A stretch of DNA of 64,000 bases from Oceanobacillus neutriphilus (GCF_014645515.1 NZ_BMLW01000010.1:124001-188000), one strand, 5' to 3'. Shown: positions 28,938 to 39,002, numbered from the stretch's first letter. Program-made: numbers and translations. The notes: generated from the sequence alone by a model not told the origin.

Positions 28938-29703
28938 CCAGAATCACCTGCTCAGGATCAATATATTGGTTTTCTTGCTCTATTGCGAAAAAAACAGATT
29001 GGTTGCCACTTTCATTTCCTAATGCTCCAAGAACTTGGCCATTAGAAATATGCTGATACAAATGAACCTCGATCGAATCCAAAAAACCATATTGCGTTAT
29101 AGAGCCGTCTGCATGCTGAATTTTTACCGTTTTATCTGTAGAACGATCATTGCCGGCAAATACCACAATGCCTTCTCCAACTGCAGCCACATTTTCCTCT
29201 CCGTCTGCATCAATATAGACACCTTGGCCATTTTCTTGAAAGTGCTCTGAAATGGTTCCGTTCACTGGAAGATATGTTGGATCAGTAACAACTTCTTGTG
29301 TAACTGTACTTGGTCTGAAGGATAAGGGAGTCCCAAATGCCTCAGAATACCAGGCGTTCACCTTAGCAAAAGGAAATTGATTTGTTAAATTGGAAGTTAT
29401 CCATTCTTTTGGCTGCTCCATAAAAGGTTTATCTACTTCAGTAACGAGTGCTGTTCCCAGAAAAAGCGAAACGGACAATAGAGCTTTTACTGCAATGCTG
29501 GTAATACGGGAATTATTTTCAGGAATTGGTGAATTTGTATGGCTGGAAGATATAGAAGGGTAGAAACCGTGAGATTCTTCCATATCCGGTAATGCGTTAC
29601 TTTGTAAATAATCCTCTTGATTACCTTGCTTTGCTCTATTTAATCCTTTTACTTTTTGACGCATTTCAATTGATTTACGAATTTTTTTTAAGTTTTTGTC
29701 CAT
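28921..29703 (-). CDS. spoIVFA: Stage IV sporulation protein FA, M23-like regulator of SpoIVFB
   Basis: SpoIVFA anchors and holds SpoIVFB inactive in the outer forespore membrane. The protein has about 260 residues: a basic N-terminus, a membrane segment near residues 70-90 (AVKALLSVSLFLGTALVT), and a C-terminal domain of the M23/LytM fold (VGEGIVVFAGND, IQHADGSITQYGF) lacking a full set of metal ligands, as in the family. A GTG 9 nt earlier is possible but sits only 2 nt from the AAGGA site, so the ATG at 29703 is preferred. The operon is inverted compared with B. subtilis. Confidence 0.9.
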   Translation of the reverse strand: MDKNLKKIRKSIEMRQKVKGLNRAKQGNQEDYLQSNALPDMEESHGFYPSISSSHTNSPIPENNSRITSIAVKALLSVSLFLGTALVTEVDKPFMEQPKEWITSNLTNQFPFAKVNAWYSEAFGTPLSFRPSTVTQEVVTDPTYLPVNGTISEHFQENGQGVYIDADGEENVAAVGEGIVVFAGNDRSTDKTVKIQHADGSITQYGFLDSIEVHLYQHISNGQVLGALGNESGNQSVFFAIEQENQYIDPEQVILVDQQP

Positions 29704-29771
29704 CCATCTCACAATCCTTTTTTAAAGATAATAGAATCAGTTGCAGATTTCTTCTTAGATTGGTACAAGTA

Positions 29772-29800
29772 TATATATGAGAAACAAGCTGTTTATATGA
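29772..29800 (-). promoter_or_regulatory. Candidate sigma-E promoter of spoIVFAB
   Basis: On the minus strand TCATATA and CATATATA are separated by 14 bp, about 70 bp upstream of the spoIVFA start. This matches the sigma-E pattern, and spoIVF is a known sigma-E operon in B. subtilis. The promoter therefore moved with the inverted genes. Confidence 0.6.
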
Positions 29801-29973
29801 GTAAATGTATAAAAGATAAAACGGGCATTGCTTAATAAATTTTCTGGCAGTAATATTAGTCTATACAGGTATATGTGAAGGAGCTTTTAATGACTGTGAA
29901 ATAGTTTTTGAAATATAAAAGCTTCCATACTATATTATTGTAAAGAGTTTTTAGCTAAGATCATTAAAAAAGG

Positions 29974-30003
29974 TTGACAATGGAACCCGTAAAATGATAA
30001 GAT
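29974..30003 (+). promoter_or_regulatory. Sigma-A promoter of rplU
   Basis: TTGACA at 29974-29979, 18-bp spacer, TAAGAT at 29998-30003. Transcription would start near 30010 at the L21 leader. Confidence 0.8.
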
Positions 30004-30011
30004 TTATCTGT

Positions 30012-30105
30012 TATTCTAAGTAGCACCCGTGCTACAACCGCGCAGAACAGGTCTTAAAACTGTTAACTGCAGTACCTGAATGGCGAGTCTGAGTTAAATG
30101 AGGAG
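30012..30105 (+). ncRNA. L21 leader (ribosomal protein autoregulatory leader)
   Basis: The roughly 95-nt leader between the promoter and rplU contains paired segments, including GTAGCAC/GTGCTAC and an AGAACAGGT...GTACCTG region, ending next to the AGGAGGTG ribosome site. Position and size fit the L21 leader family found upstream of rplU in Firmicutes. The call is from position and recall of the family, without alignment. Confidence 0.65.
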
Positions 30106-30115
30106 GTGCATATAA

Positions 30116-30424
30116 ATGTACGCAATTATTGAAACTGGTGGTAAACAAGTTAAAGTAACAGAAGGACAAGAAATCTATGTAGAGAAGGTTGCTGGTGAAG
30201 TGAACGACACAGTAACTTTTGAAAAAGTCCTATTCGTCGGCGGAGACGATGTGAAGGTTGGTGCTCCATACGTTGAGGGCGCAACTGTAACAGCTAAGGT
30301 TGAAAAGCATGGCCGTCAAAAGAAAATTGACGTTGTGAAGTTCAAGCCTAAAAAGAACTATCATCGTAAACAGGGTCATCGTCAGCCATACACAAAACTT
30401 GTAGTTGATAAAATCAGCTTATAA
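30116..30424 (+). CDS. rplU: Large-subunit ribosomal protein bL21
   Basis: This 102-residue protein binds 23S rRNA. The sequence begins [11 protein letters not shown] and carries the signature [15 protein letters not shown] near the end. AGGAGGTG lies 8 nt upstream of the ATG. It opens the conserved rplU-prp-rpmA cluster. It is likely regulated by the structured leader. Confidence 0.97.
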   Translation: MYAIIETGGKQVKVTEGQEIYVEKVAGEVNDTVTFEKVLFVGGDDVKVGAPYVEGATVTAKVEKHGRQKKIDVVKFKPKKNYHRKQGHRQPYTKLVVDKISL

Positions 30425-30441
30425 GGGTTCTGTAAATCATA

Positions 30442-31076
<635 letters not shown>

Positions 31077-31104
31077 GACTTGGTTAACAGTATAGGTAAG
31101 GAAC

Positions 31105-31147
31105 AAAGCAGGCTGTCGAGATAATCTCTCGGCGGCCTGCTTTCATT
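31105..31147 (+). terminator. Terminator of the rplU-prp-rpmA operon
   Basis: AAAGCAGGC pairs with GCCTGCTTT and an inner TCGAGA/TCTCGG stem surrounds TAAT. The tail is CATTT. Confidence 0.75.
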
Positions 31148-31183
31148 TCCCGGATATTGTCGAATGCTTGCGTTTTACAGCTT

Positions 31184-31210
31184 TTGATTTGCTGTGTTTT
31201 CTGCTATACT
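31184..31210 (+). promoter_or_regulatory. Candidate promoter for spo0B-obgE
   Basis: TATACT at 31205-31210 has a TGC extension. A TTGATT at 31184-31189 is 15 bp upstream, which is short, so the extended -10 probably dominates. Confidence 0.45.
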
Positions 31211-31231
31211 CAATTTTAATGAGGTGAAGGA

Positions 31232-31765
31232 ATGGACGAAAAGGAGACAGTTCGTTTAATACAAAAATACAGACATGATTTAATGAACCGATTACAAATT
31301 GTTTCCGGTTATTTAACTATGGGGAAAGCGGATAAGGCAAAAATGAATTTGGATAATGTTCTGGAATACTATGAAGAGGAACGGAAACTCATGCGGTTAA
31401 ATGCTGATAAGCTTATGATATGGATTTTACAATTTCAAGATACATATCCTGCTTTTGCGTTAACGTATTATGTAGATTTACTCGAATCTTCTACAAGGAA
31501 GATTGATGAGCAGGAGCTTCTTTCAACCTGTAAAAAACTATTAGCTTTCTTGTCAGAAGCTGCACAAGATTTACTTGTATACGATCTCTCTCTTCATATT
31601 GAAGAGCAAGAAACGCAATGGGTATTTAGGATGATTATAAAAGATATTATTCTTGAGAAAATAAGTATTGAAAACATAGAACAGCAATATGGTGTTTCTG
31701 TAACACAGGAAAACGAAAAAACAAATTTTGAATGGAATTTAGTAAAAGAAGAAAGAGGTGATTAG
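31232..31765 (+). CDS. spo0B: Sporulation initiation phosphotransferase Spo0B
   Basis: Spo0B passes phosphate from Spo0F to Spo0A in the sporulation phosphorelay. The protein has 177 residues. The phosphorylated histidine is His15 in [17 protein letters not shown], within the two-helix dimerisation hairpin. The C-terminal ATPase-like fold is degenerate. It starts about 15 residues later than the B. subtilis protein; the ATG has GAGGTGAAG 6 nt upstream, so the short form appears real. obgE follows after 2 nt, a conserved pairing. Confidence 0.9.
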   Translation: MDEKETVRLIQKYRHDLMNRLQIVSGYLTMGKADKAKMNLDNVLEYYEEERKLMRLNADKLMIWILQFQDTYPAFALTYYVDLLESSTRKIDEQELLSTCKKLLAFLSEAAQDLLVYDLSLHIEEQETQWVFRMIIKDIILEKISIENIEQQYGVSVTQENEKTNFEWNLVKEERGD

Positions 31766-31767
31766 CA

Positions 31768-33048
31768 ATGTTTGTCGATCAGGTGAGTGTCTATGTAAAA
31801 GCCGGTGATGGCGGGAATGGCCTTGTTGCGTACCGCCGTGAGAAATATGTTCCTAAAGGTGGACCAGCAGGGGGAGACGGTGGAAATGGAGCAAATATTG
31901 TTTTTAAAGTAGATGAAGGTCTGAACACATTGATGGATTTCCGATATAACCGTCATTTTAAAGGTAAACGCGGTGAAAATGGGATGAGCAAAACGCAGCA
32001 TGGGAAAAATGCTGCAGCCTATGTTATCCCTGTACCGCCTGGAACTACAGTGATAGACGAAGATACAGGCGAAGTTATTGCCGATTTAACGAATCATGAA
32101 CAAGAGGCTGTCATTGCAAAAGGCGGACGTGGGGGAAGAGGCAACACAAGGTTTGCCAGTCCACGTAATCCAGCTCCAGATATGGCGGAAAACGGTGAGC
32201 CTGGCCAGGAGCGTAATATTAAAGTGGAGCTGAAGCTGATTGCTGATGTAGGGCTGGTAGGTTTTCCGAGTGTCGGTAAATCTACATTGCTGTCTGTAGT
32301 AAGTGCAGCCAAGCCAAAGGTTGCTGCTTATCATTTTACAACGATCGCTCCTAATCTGGGAGTAGTTGATACAGGAGATCAGCGCAGCTTTGTAATGGCA
32401 GATTTGCCCGGCTTAATTGAAGGTGCTTCTCAAGGAGTCGGACTGGGACATCAGTTCCTGCGCCATGTGGAGCGTACAAGAGTAATTGTGCATGTTATTG
32501 ATATGGCAGGGACAGAAGGACGCGATCCTTATGAAGACTATGTGAAGATTAATGAAGAGCTTGCTGCGTATGATAAGAAGCTCCTGACCAGACCGCAAAT
32601 TATCGCTGCCAATAAAATGGACATGCCGGATGCGGAAGAAAATTTGAGGGAATTTAAAGAAAAACTTGGAGATGAAATCCCTATATATAGAATTTCAGCA
32701 ATAACGAAAGATGGCTTGAGAGATTTATTATTTGCAGTGGCGGATAAGCTGGAAGAGATTCCAAAATATGAACAGGAGATAGAACCGGCTGATGAAACGG
32801 TTGTCTACCGTTATCAGAAGGAAGAGGATCCTTTCCATATATCAAGAGATCCTGATGGTGCTTTTGTACTTTATGGCCACCGGATCGAGACATTGTTTAA
32901 AATGACCGATTTTCAACATGATGAAGCTGTTCAGCGTTTCTCCCGCCAGTTAAGAGGAATGGGTGTTGACAAGGCACTGCGTGAACGCGGAGCACAAGAC
33001 GGTGATACTGTCCGGCTGTTAGATTATGAATTTGATTTTATTGAGTAA
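31768..33048 (+). CDS. obgE: GTPase Obg
   Basis: Obg is a ribosome-associated GTPase involved in 50S assembly, stress response and sporulation. It has 426 residues. The glycine-rich Obg fold covers about 1-158 ([15 protein letters not shown]). The GTPase domain carries [18 protein letters not shown] and NKMD. The C-terminal OCT domain (about 345-426) is present. AGAGGTGAT within spo0B is the ribosome site. A structured 150-nt interval lies between it and pheA, where pheB is found in B. subtilis. Confidence 0.96.
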   Translation: MFVDQVSVYVKAGDGGNGLVAYRREKYVPKGGPAGGDGGNGANIVFKVDEGLNTLMDFRYNRHFKGKRGENGMSKTQHGKNAAAYVIPVPPGTTVIDEDTGEVIADLTNHEQEAVIAKGGRGGRGNTRFASPRNPAPDMAENGEPGQERNIKVELKLIADVGLVGFPSVGKSTLLSVVSAAKPKVAAYHFTTIAPNLGVVDTGDQRSFVMADLPGLIEGASQGVGLGHQFLRHVERTRVIVHVIDMAGTEGRDPYEDYVKINEELAAYDKKLLTRPQIIAANKMDMPDAEENLREFKEKLGDEIPIYRISAITKDGLRDLLFAVADKLEEIPKYEQEIEPADETVVYRYQKEEDPFHISRDPDGAFVLYGHRIETLFKMTDFQHDEAVQRFSRQLRGMGVDKALRERGAQDGDTVRLLDYEFDFIE

Positions 33049-33059
33049 TTATTGGTTTA

Positions 33060-33178
33060 TCCAGATCCAAGCGCCAAGACTGGAAAGCTGACACATGAGT
33101 CCCTATGATAAAGCAGCAGCTTAAGGTGAAAGCAGTTCGACTGAAGTCAAACTGCTCCATAGTAAGGGGCTCAGATTT
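33060..33178 (+). other. Structured intergenic element between obgE and pheA
   Basis: GAGTCCC-TATG (33097-33107) pairs with CATAGTAAGGGGCTC (33159-33173) through an internal loop, and AGCAGTT/AACTGCT form an inner hairpin with a GAC/GTC extension. No T-box motif or T tract is present, so it is neither a classic T-box nor a clear terminator. A moderate T run (TTTTGTATTTTT) follows. It replaces the pheB position of B. subtilis. The function is unknown. Confidence 0.5.
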
Positions 33179-33228
33179 TGTATTTTTAAACAGGTGCTTT
33201 ATACTTTTTTATTTAGGAGGAAATGAAG

Positions 33229-34077
33229 TTGACGAGTATTGGTTACTTAGGACCTAAGGGAACATTTACAAAAATAGCAGTAGATGCAACTTTTAATGGA
33301 GAACATAAAGAAGATTATAAAACAATTCCAGAATGTATCGATGCTGTAGACAGCGGAGAAATTGATATTGGAGTGGTCCCGCTGGAAAACGCAATTGAAG
33401 GTACAGTACAGCTGACCATAGATTATTTAATACACCAAGTAAGAATCCCTGTAGTAGGGGAAATTGTTGTTCCAATTCAAATGCATTTACTTGTTCGCGG
33501 TAATATGATCAGCGAGGAGGCAGAAATAGAAGAAGTTCATTCGCATAGTCATGCAATCGCACAATGTCAACAATATCTTCATCATCATTTCAACCATGCC
33601 AAAGTAGCTGTTACTACTTCAACTGCAAGAGCAGCAGAAATGGTCAGCAACTCCGATAAACCGATAGCAGCTATTGGGAATCGTGCTGCTGCTTCCGAAT
33701 ATGGTTTGGAAATATTTAAGGAAAATATTCATGATTATCCAAATAACCACACTCGTTTTCTTATCCTTTCCCATCAACCGGAAAAAGTTAACATTAAGCG
33801 AGAGGCTAAGGGTGAAAAAACAACGCTATTAATCACTTTACCAAGTGATAAGGCAGGTGCTCTGCATCAGATTCTTTCTGCTTTTGCCTGGCGTAAATTG
33901 AACTTATCCAAGATTGAATCCCGGCCGACTAAAACTGGTTTAGGCAATTATTTCTTTATTATTGATGTGAATCAATCCTATGACGATATACTGCTTCCTG
34001 GTGTTAAGGCTGAACTTGAGGCACTTGGATGTCAGGTAACTATTCTGGGCTCATATCCCGTGTATGATATATTATAA
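33229..34077 (+). CDS. pheA: Prephenate dehydratase
   Basis: This enzyme converts prephenate to phenylpyruvate in phenylalanine synthesis. It has 282 residues. The catalytic domain (about 1-180) begins YLGPKGTFT and has the TSTARAAEMV and NHTRFLIL segments. A C-terminal ACT domain (about 195-275) with the Phe-binding ESRPTK motif gives feedback control. An ATG at 33223 is only 2 nt from AGGAGG, so the TTG at 33229, 8 nt away, is the better start. The ACT protein gene pheB that precedes pheA in B. subtilis is absent. Confidence 0.94.
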   Translation: MTSIGYLGPKGTFTKIAVDATFNGEHKEDYKTIPECIDAVDSGEIDIGVVPLENAIEGTVQLTIDYLIHQVRIPVVGEIVVPIQMHLLVRGNMISEEAEIEEVHSHSHAIAQCQQYLHHHFNHAKVAVTTSTARAAEMVSNSDKPIAAIGNRAAASEYGLEIFKENIHDYPNNHTRFLILSHQPEKVNIKREAKGEKTTLLITLPSDKAGALHQILSAFAWRKLNLSKIESRPTKTGLGNYFFIIDVNQSYDDILLPGVKAELEALGCQVTILGSYPVYDIL

Positions 34078-34170
34078 ACTTTGACGTTTTGAGGGCATTT
34101 TATCATTGCATAACTGGTTATAAATCGTTTTTAAGAATACAGAAAGCTTAATAAGTAAAATGAAATAATA

Positions 34171-34222
34171 TAAACAACAAAAAGTGCTGAGACAGAAATG
34201 TCTCAGCACTTTTTGTTGTTTA
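34171..34222. terminator. Strong bidirectional terminator between pheA and the BCCT gene
   Basis: A perfect stem of about 22-23 bp (centre AAAAAGTGCTGAGAC) around the loop AGAAAT, with A- and T-rich ends for both strands. It overlaps the stop codon of the minus-strand gene. Confidence 0.9.
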
Positions 34223-35842
34223 TATCCCTTTTGTATCGTCTTTATGTTCTTCTATAAATGTTTCTAATTCCTTTTCAAACTCCTCTGGAGGAGTTTCCAG
34301 ATAGGTTTGCATTCTTTTCTTATTAGGTGTTATTTTTAAGCCTAAATACTTTCTTTCTTCATTAGCGGTTTTGAAGAAGGCTATAATCAGTAATATAACA
34401 ACAATACTAAATGGCAGTGCAGCCGTTATAGCTGCCGACTGTAATGCGTCGAGACCGGTTTCTCCGCCTGCTAATAGCAGAATAAATGCGATAGCAGATA
34501 AAGAAACTCCCCAGACAACCTTAACTCTGCCTGGTGGCGTTAACGACCCGAAGGAAGTTTGCATGCCTAAGACGAAAGTGGCTGAGTCAGCAGAGGTTAT
34601 AAAGAATATGGCTACAAGCAGAATCGCTACAATAGATAATATGGTACCCATTGGCATTTCGTTGAAAATCCCGAACAATTGTGTTTCAGGAGGCATATCA
34701 AATATATGCGGCGCGCTTTGGCCGATAGAAATACCAGTAACACCAAATACACTAAACCATAAAATACCTATCACTGTCGGGACAAGTAATACAGCGAGAA
34801 TAAATTCACGAACGGTACGTCCTTTTGAAACACGTGCGATAAATATTCCTACAAACGGGCTCCAGCTCATCCACCAGCCCCAGTAGTAAATCGTCCAGTC
34901 AGACATCCAATCACTTTTTTGTTGATTCAACGGTGCGACATCTAAAGCGTTATAAAGGAAATTCTGCAGATAGCCGCCAGTACTGGTTGTCATTATATTT
35001 AAAATTAGAATGGTTGGACCGACAATTAATATGATAAGGAATAATATCCCGGCTAATACCATGTTTGTGTTACTTAAATATTGAATTCCTTTACTTAATC
35101 CACTCCAGGCGCTGATTAAGAATAGCACTGTTACAACAGCTATAATAATTGCCTGAACGAATATGTTATTAGGTATGCCGATTAAGTAGTTTAAGCCTCC
35201 GTTAATTTGTAAAGCACCTACTCCAAGTGATACAGCAACACCGACTACTGTTGCAAAAACTGCCAATACATCTACAACAGTACCGAGTGGTCCATCTACA
35301 CGGTCGTGGAATAACGGACGCAGTGCTTTGGATAAGAGTCCAACCTCACCTTTTCTAAATTGCGAATATGCGAGTGCAAGTGCAACCACACCATAGATAG
35401 CCCAAGCGTGAAATCCATAATGTAAAAAGGTGGAGCGCATCGCTTCCAGCATTGCCTCGTTTGTCTCGGGATCAGCTGTTGGCGGGGCGAGAAAGTGTGA
35501 AACAGGCTCAGACGCACCATAGAATACTAATCCTATCCCCATACCAGCACTAAATAACATCGCCAGCCATGAAACTGTTCGGAATTCCGGCTTGTCCTTT
35601 GGTTTTCCTAATTTTAAATTGCCAATCGGGCTGAAAAGAAGAAAAACACAAAAGAAAACAAGGATAGTTGTAAGAATCATGTAGTACCAGCCGAAATATT
35701 TGGTAATCCAGTCCGATAAGTTACCGGCAACTTGCCCGAAACCATCTGGAAATATTGCGCCTAGTATTACCATAATACCTACGATAATAGAGGCGTAAAG
35801 AAAAACATTCGACATTTTTCTTTTTTTTGTGTTTTTACTCAT
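34220..35842 (-). CDS. BCCT-family betaine/choline/carnitine transporter
   Basis: This is a sodium- or proton-coupled importer of quaternary ammonium osmolytes. It has 540 residues with about 12 membrane helices. Family motifs are GMGIGLVFYGASEP and the Trp-rich helix YYWGWWMSWSPFVG, followed by ARVSKGRTVREF. B. subtilis OpuD is the obvious analogue, but choline or ectoine import is not excluded. An ATG 27 codons earlier is rejected because AAGGAGC lies 6 nt before this ATG. The C-terminus is charged and about 60 residues long, as in osmosensing BCCTs. It is an accessory insertion between pheA and safA. Confidence 0.92.
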   Translation of the reverse strand: MSKNTKKRKMSNVFLYASIIVGIMVILGAIFPDGFGQVAGNLSDWITKYFGWYYMILTTILVFFCVFLLFSPIGNLKLGKPKDKPEFRTVSWLAMLFSAGMGIGLVFYGASEPVSHFLAPPTADPETNEAMLEAMRSTFLHYGFHAWAIYGVVALALAYSQFRKGEVGLLSKALRPLFHDRVDGPLGTVVDVLAVFATVVGVAVSLGVGALQINGGLNYLIGIPNNIFVQAIIIAVVTVLFLISAWSGLSKGIQYLSNTNMVLAGILFLIILIVGPTILILNIMTTSTGGYLQNFLYNALDVAPLNQQKSDWMSDWTIYYWGWWMSWSPFVGIFIARVSKGRTVREFILAVLLVPTVIGILWFSVFGVTGISIGQSAPHIFDMPPETQLFGIFNEMPMGTILSIVAILLVAIFFITSADSATFVLGMQTSFGSLTPPGRVKVVWGVSLSAIAFILLLAGGETGLDALQSAAITAALPFSIVVILLIIAFFKTANEERKYLGLKITPNKKRMQTYLETPPEEFEKELETFIEEHKDDTKGI

Positions 35843-36410
35843 AATTTGCTCCTTCCTGTATTTAAACAATCTAAAAATACAAAAAAGTAATATTGTATTT
35901 TTTAGACCTTCACATCCTAACAAGTATCCATCATAAAATCAACAGCTGTGAATGTGCCGGTAAATCTAAAAATGTGGATTATACCAGCCATGACAGGGTA
36001 GTATGAAATAAAACTTTGTAGCATTTCAACGATGACGAGATAATTGTTAGAAAGCGTGCTATTACCTCTATATACCTTTATTAAGCAAAAAATAAACTCG
36101 AGATATCAGATCAAACAATCTTTTTAATTAAAAACAGCATATCAGAGTGAAAATAACCCCTCTGTTTTTTTAGTATGCACAATTTTAACTTTTACATTTA
36201 TCAAGTGAACAGGTCGTATTTTGTCTGAAGCTCGAAAAGAATTTTGTAAAAACATGATATGCTTTTTCTTTTCATTCAAAGAGCTCAAAATTTAAAGAAA
36301 GCTTCGTAAACAATCATAAGCCCAGTGTGCAACTTTTTTCTATTATGTGCATATGCTGATATAGAGCATTAGCCCATTTCAATGATGAAAGGGAAAGGAG
36401 TTCGTTATTT
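35843..36410. other. 568-bp intergenic interval upstream of safA
   Basis: This AT-rich interval holds the promoter of the minus-strand BCCT gene and the leader of safA. A weak CAGAG/CTCTG hairpin followed by seven T lies at 36143-36171 on the plus strand, with no gene before it. I saw no clear sigma-E or sigma-A promoter for safA and no ORF worth calling. Confidence 0.5.
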
Positions 36411-37595
36411 TTGAAAATACACATTGTACAGCTTGGAGATACGTTATGGAAATTGGCAGAAAAGTATAATGCCTCTTTTGAGGAATTGAAGAAGGTAAAT
36501 TCACATTTAGCTAATCCGGAAAAACTTATGCCTGGAATGAAAATAAAAATACCAGGATCTACAAAACAAGTGCAAAAAGGAACAAACAAAAAAGAACAAA
36601 TGACACCGGTGTCCAAGAAAGAAAAAACATTACCTTCCAAAGAAGAGGTAAAACCTGCAAAAAAAGAACAGACAAAACCGGTTCAGAAAGAAGAAAAGAA
36701 AAAAACAGAACATCCGTATAAACAAAAGTCACCGACACCTATTGCTGTATTAAAAGAAGATGATCAAAAAGAAAAGAAAAAAGAACAGTTTGAAGCAGTT
36801 ATGCCCAAAATGCCCAAGATACCTTCTATGCCTATTTTAGAACAGCCGCCGAAACCAAAGCAAAAAACGGTCAAGAAAGAAGAGCCTCCTAAACAGCAGA
36901 AGAAAGAAAAAACAGCACCAAGTATGGATCAGCATCCTGCCGGTAAAGAAGTACCGCAACAACAGCAGGAGGCCTTTGAGTTTGAAGCTTATCAGCAACT
37001 ACCAGCAATGCCTTGTGAACCAGTGCCTTTTTGTCCGCCGATGATGCCGGTATTTTTCATGCCTTGTCCACCGATGCCACATTTTAATCCATATGGTGTG
37101 CAGCCGGGAATGCAGCAAGGATTTCCGATGATGCCTCCTATGCATTCTGGGGGAGACTGCGGCTGCGGGGGAAATCAGAATCAAACAGGGCTGATGCAGT
37201 CTGCTTTCAACCTGGCACCTATGGGATTCAATGAAATGCAGTATGAAGATGTAAACCAGCAGTTGCAAGGAATGATGCCTTATCAGCCGCAGCAGGCGGT
37301 AAATCAGGTAAACCGGCAGGGACCTGCGCCTGATATATATACATCAGCAAATAACGCAATAGCTTCCAAGCAGACTATGGATGATAATAGTCCTGTCTCA
37401 CCTGATAAACCAAGTCAGATGCCGACGTCTGCATCATATATGGATGATACAAGAAAATATCCAGGGGTAGCAGAGAATCGGCAATATGCTTATTTTAACC
37501 CGGCACCATTATCCAATTCACCACAAAATTCATTCTATCCAAAGCCGCCATTCTTTCCGGAACAGTCTAAAGATAAGCATGATTCCAGTTCATAA
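36411..37595 (+). CDS. safA: Spore coat assembly protein SafA
   Basis: SafA is a LysM protein that assembles at the cortex/coat interface together with SpoVID and organises the inner coat. The protein has 394 residues. LysM occupies about 1-48 (IHIVQLGDTLWKLAEKYNASF). A Lys/Glu-rich linker follows (about 55-190), then a Pro/Met/Gln-rich half with a Cys cluster (PFCPP, GGDCGCGG). The start is TTG with AAAGGAG about 10 nt upstream. The low-complexity half is poorly conserved, so the identification rests on LysM placement and synteny safA-coxA-yebC. Confidence 0.9.
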   Translation: MKIHIVQLGDTLWKLAEKYNASFEELKKVNSHLANPEKLMPGMKIKIPGSTKQVQKGTNKKEQMTPVSKKEKTLPSKEEVKPAKKEQTKPVQKEEKKKTEHPYKQKSPTPIAVLKEDDQKEKKKEQFEAVMPKMPKIPSMPILEQPPKPKQKTVKKEEPPKQQKKEKTAPSMDQHPAGKEVPQQQQEAFEFEAYQQLPAMPCEPVPFCPPMMPVFFMPCPPMPHFNPYGVQPGMQQGFPMMPPMHSGGDCGCGGNQNQTGLMQSAFNLAPMGFNEMQYEDVNQQLQGMMPYQPQQAVNQVNRQGPAPDIYTSANNAIASKQTMDDNSPVSPDKPSQMPTSASYMDDTRKYPGVAENRQYAYFNPAPLSNSPQNSFYPKPPFFPEQSKDKHDSSS

Positions 37596-37621
37596 CAACT
37601 TTAAGTTGAGAGGTTAAAAAG

Positions 37622-37658
37622 TCCTTCCTTATCCATACTACAGTATAAGGGAGGATTT
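37622..37658 (+). promoter_or_regulatory. Hairpin that contains the coxA ribosome site
   Basis: TCCTTCCTTAT at 37622-37632 pairs with ATAAGGGAGGA at 37645-37655 (one G-T pair), and TTTTATT follows. The 3' arm is the Shine-Dalgarno sequence of the next gene. The fold could act as a terminator or sequester the ribosome site. Confidence 0.6.
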
Positions 37659-37662
37659 TATT

Positions 37663-38157
37663 ATGCTGAAAATACAATATATGATTTATGTAATATTCAT
37701 TTTATTATTACTGACAGGCTGTACAGCTACATCTACAGAAAGGAATGCAAGCAATGAACAGCCTGTTCAGCCAATTCACTATGAGGAAAATAAGGAACAA
37801 GTGCCCTCAGAAAACAATGCTGAAAGACAAAACGAACCGCCGTCATTAGACTCCTATGATAAAGATGAATCGTCTGCCTTTCAAGAAATGCTTCGGGAGA
37901 ATTTAGAAGTGGAAGATGTACAGGTTGTTACAACAGAGGATCGGATTGTTGTTGCAGTCCAAATGAAAAAGGGGACAGATAATCGTGATTTTGAGGAAGT
38001 AAGTGACGATATAGAGCATATTTTAAATACAGATAAAAATCTGTTTATTTATAACAATGTTGCAAAATGGGAGCGGGTAAAAGATTTTAACGCACGTAAT
38101 GAAGCGAATCAGATGGGCGAAGATATGGAACGTCTGTTTCAAAATCTTTTTGATTAG
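37663..38157 (+). CDS. coxA: YhcN/YlaJ-family sporulation lipoprotein, CoxA-like
   Basis: The protein has 164 residues. A lipoprotein signal peptide ends in LLLTGC with Cys20 as the lipidated residue. A polar linker precedes the conserved domain (about 70-160, RIVVAVQMKKGTDN). The family is found on spores. B. subtilis CoxA (YrbB, spore cortex protein) lies at the same spot between safA and yrbC. No enzymatic role is known. The ribosome site GGGAGG is inside a hairpin. Confidence 0.8.
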   Translation: MLKIQYMIYVIFILLLLTGCTATSTERNASNEQPVQPIHYEENKEQVPSENNAERQNEPPSLDSYDKDESSAFQEMLRENLEVEDVQVVTTEDRIVVAVQMKKGTDNRDFEEVSDDIEHILNTDKNLFIYNNVAKWERVKDFNARNEANQMGEDMERLFQNLFD

Positions 38158-38241
38158 TTACGGTGAAAAGACGGTTTTCCTTTTCTGATGGGACTTTTTT
38201 TGATATAGTAAAAAAAGAGTTTCGAGAGAGGAGTATGTCTA

Positions 38242-38973
38242 ATGGCTGGACATTCCAAGTGGAAAAATATACAAAAGAGAAAAAACGCACAAGATGCAAA
38301 AAAAGGTAAAATTTTTATGAGGCATGCAAAAGATATCTATGTTGCTGCGAAAAGCGGCGGAGGAGATATGGATACCAATGCTGCTTTAAGAACAGCTGTT
38401 GATAAAGCAAAGGCAGACAATATGCCAAATGATAATATAGAGAGAAATATTAAAAAAGCCACAGGTACGCTGGATGGCGCTATTTACGAGGAAATTACGT
38501 ATGAAGGCTACGGTCCCGGCGGAGTTGCTGTAATTGTTAATGTATTAACCGATAATAAAAATCGTACTGCTGCTGAAATTAGACATGCCTTTAAAAAGAA
38601 TGGCGGAAACCTTGGTGAAAACGGAAGTGTATCCTTTATGTTTGACCGTAAAGGTTATATTCTCGTTGAAAATGAAGACGGCTCTATTGACGAAGATACG
38701 ATTACTTTAGATGCACTGGAAGCAGGAGCAGAGGATGTCAGTGTAGAGGATGGCGCTTACGAAATCTTCACAAGTCCTGAGGATTATCAGGATGTGGTCT
38801 CTTATTTAGAAGGGCAGTCCTACAAACTGGCAGATGCAGAAGTCACTCTAATTCCGCAAAATACTAATTCTCTATCTCCGGAAGATGAAGAGAAAATGAT
38901 GAAGCTGGTGGATGCACTGGAAGAAAGCGAAGACGTTCAGGATGTTCATCATAATCTGGAGTCGAATGAATAA
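38242..38973 (+). CDS. yebC: YebC/PmpR-family protein
   Basis: The protein has 243 residues and starts [11 protein letters not shown]. It has the three-domain acidic fold of the YebC family, which includes DNA-binding regulators and, in recent work, translation factors that relieve ribosome stalling. Signature segments are [15 protein letters not shown] and [12 protein letters not shown]. It corresponds to B. subtilis yrbC. GAGAGGAG is 8 nt upstream of the ATG. A palindrome overlaps the stop codon, and the bofC gene that follows in B. subtilis is missing. Confidence 0.93.
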   Translation: MAGHSKWKNIQKRKNAQDAKKGKIFMRHAKDIYVAAKSGGGDMDTNAALRTAVDKAKADNMPNDNIERNIKKATGTLDGAIYEEITYEGYGPGGVAVIVNVLTDNKNRTAAEIRHAFKKNGGNLGENGSVSFMFDRKGYILVENEDGSIDEDTITLDALEAGAEDVSVEDGAYEIFTSPEDYQDVVSYLEGQSYKLADAEVTLIPQNTNSLSPEDEEKMMKLVDALEESEDVQDVHHNLESNE

Positions 38974-39002
38974 ACTTCTATTTATAATATAGAAGTTTAT
39001 TC
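38968..39002 (+). terminator. Palindromic hairpin at the yebC stop
   Basis: GAATAAACTTCTAT pairs with ATAGAAGTTTATTC around a short TTATAAT-type loop. The T tract is poor, so it may terminate or only protect the message end. Confidence 0.55.

Noticed and set aside
34371-34886. 171-codon plus-strand ORF inside the BCCT gene
   Set aside because: It is antisense to clear membrane helices of the transporter, has no family motif and reads as a shadow frame.
36143-36171. Terminator-like hairpin upstream of safA
   Set aside because: Only five stem pairs and no gene before it; reported only within the gap entry.
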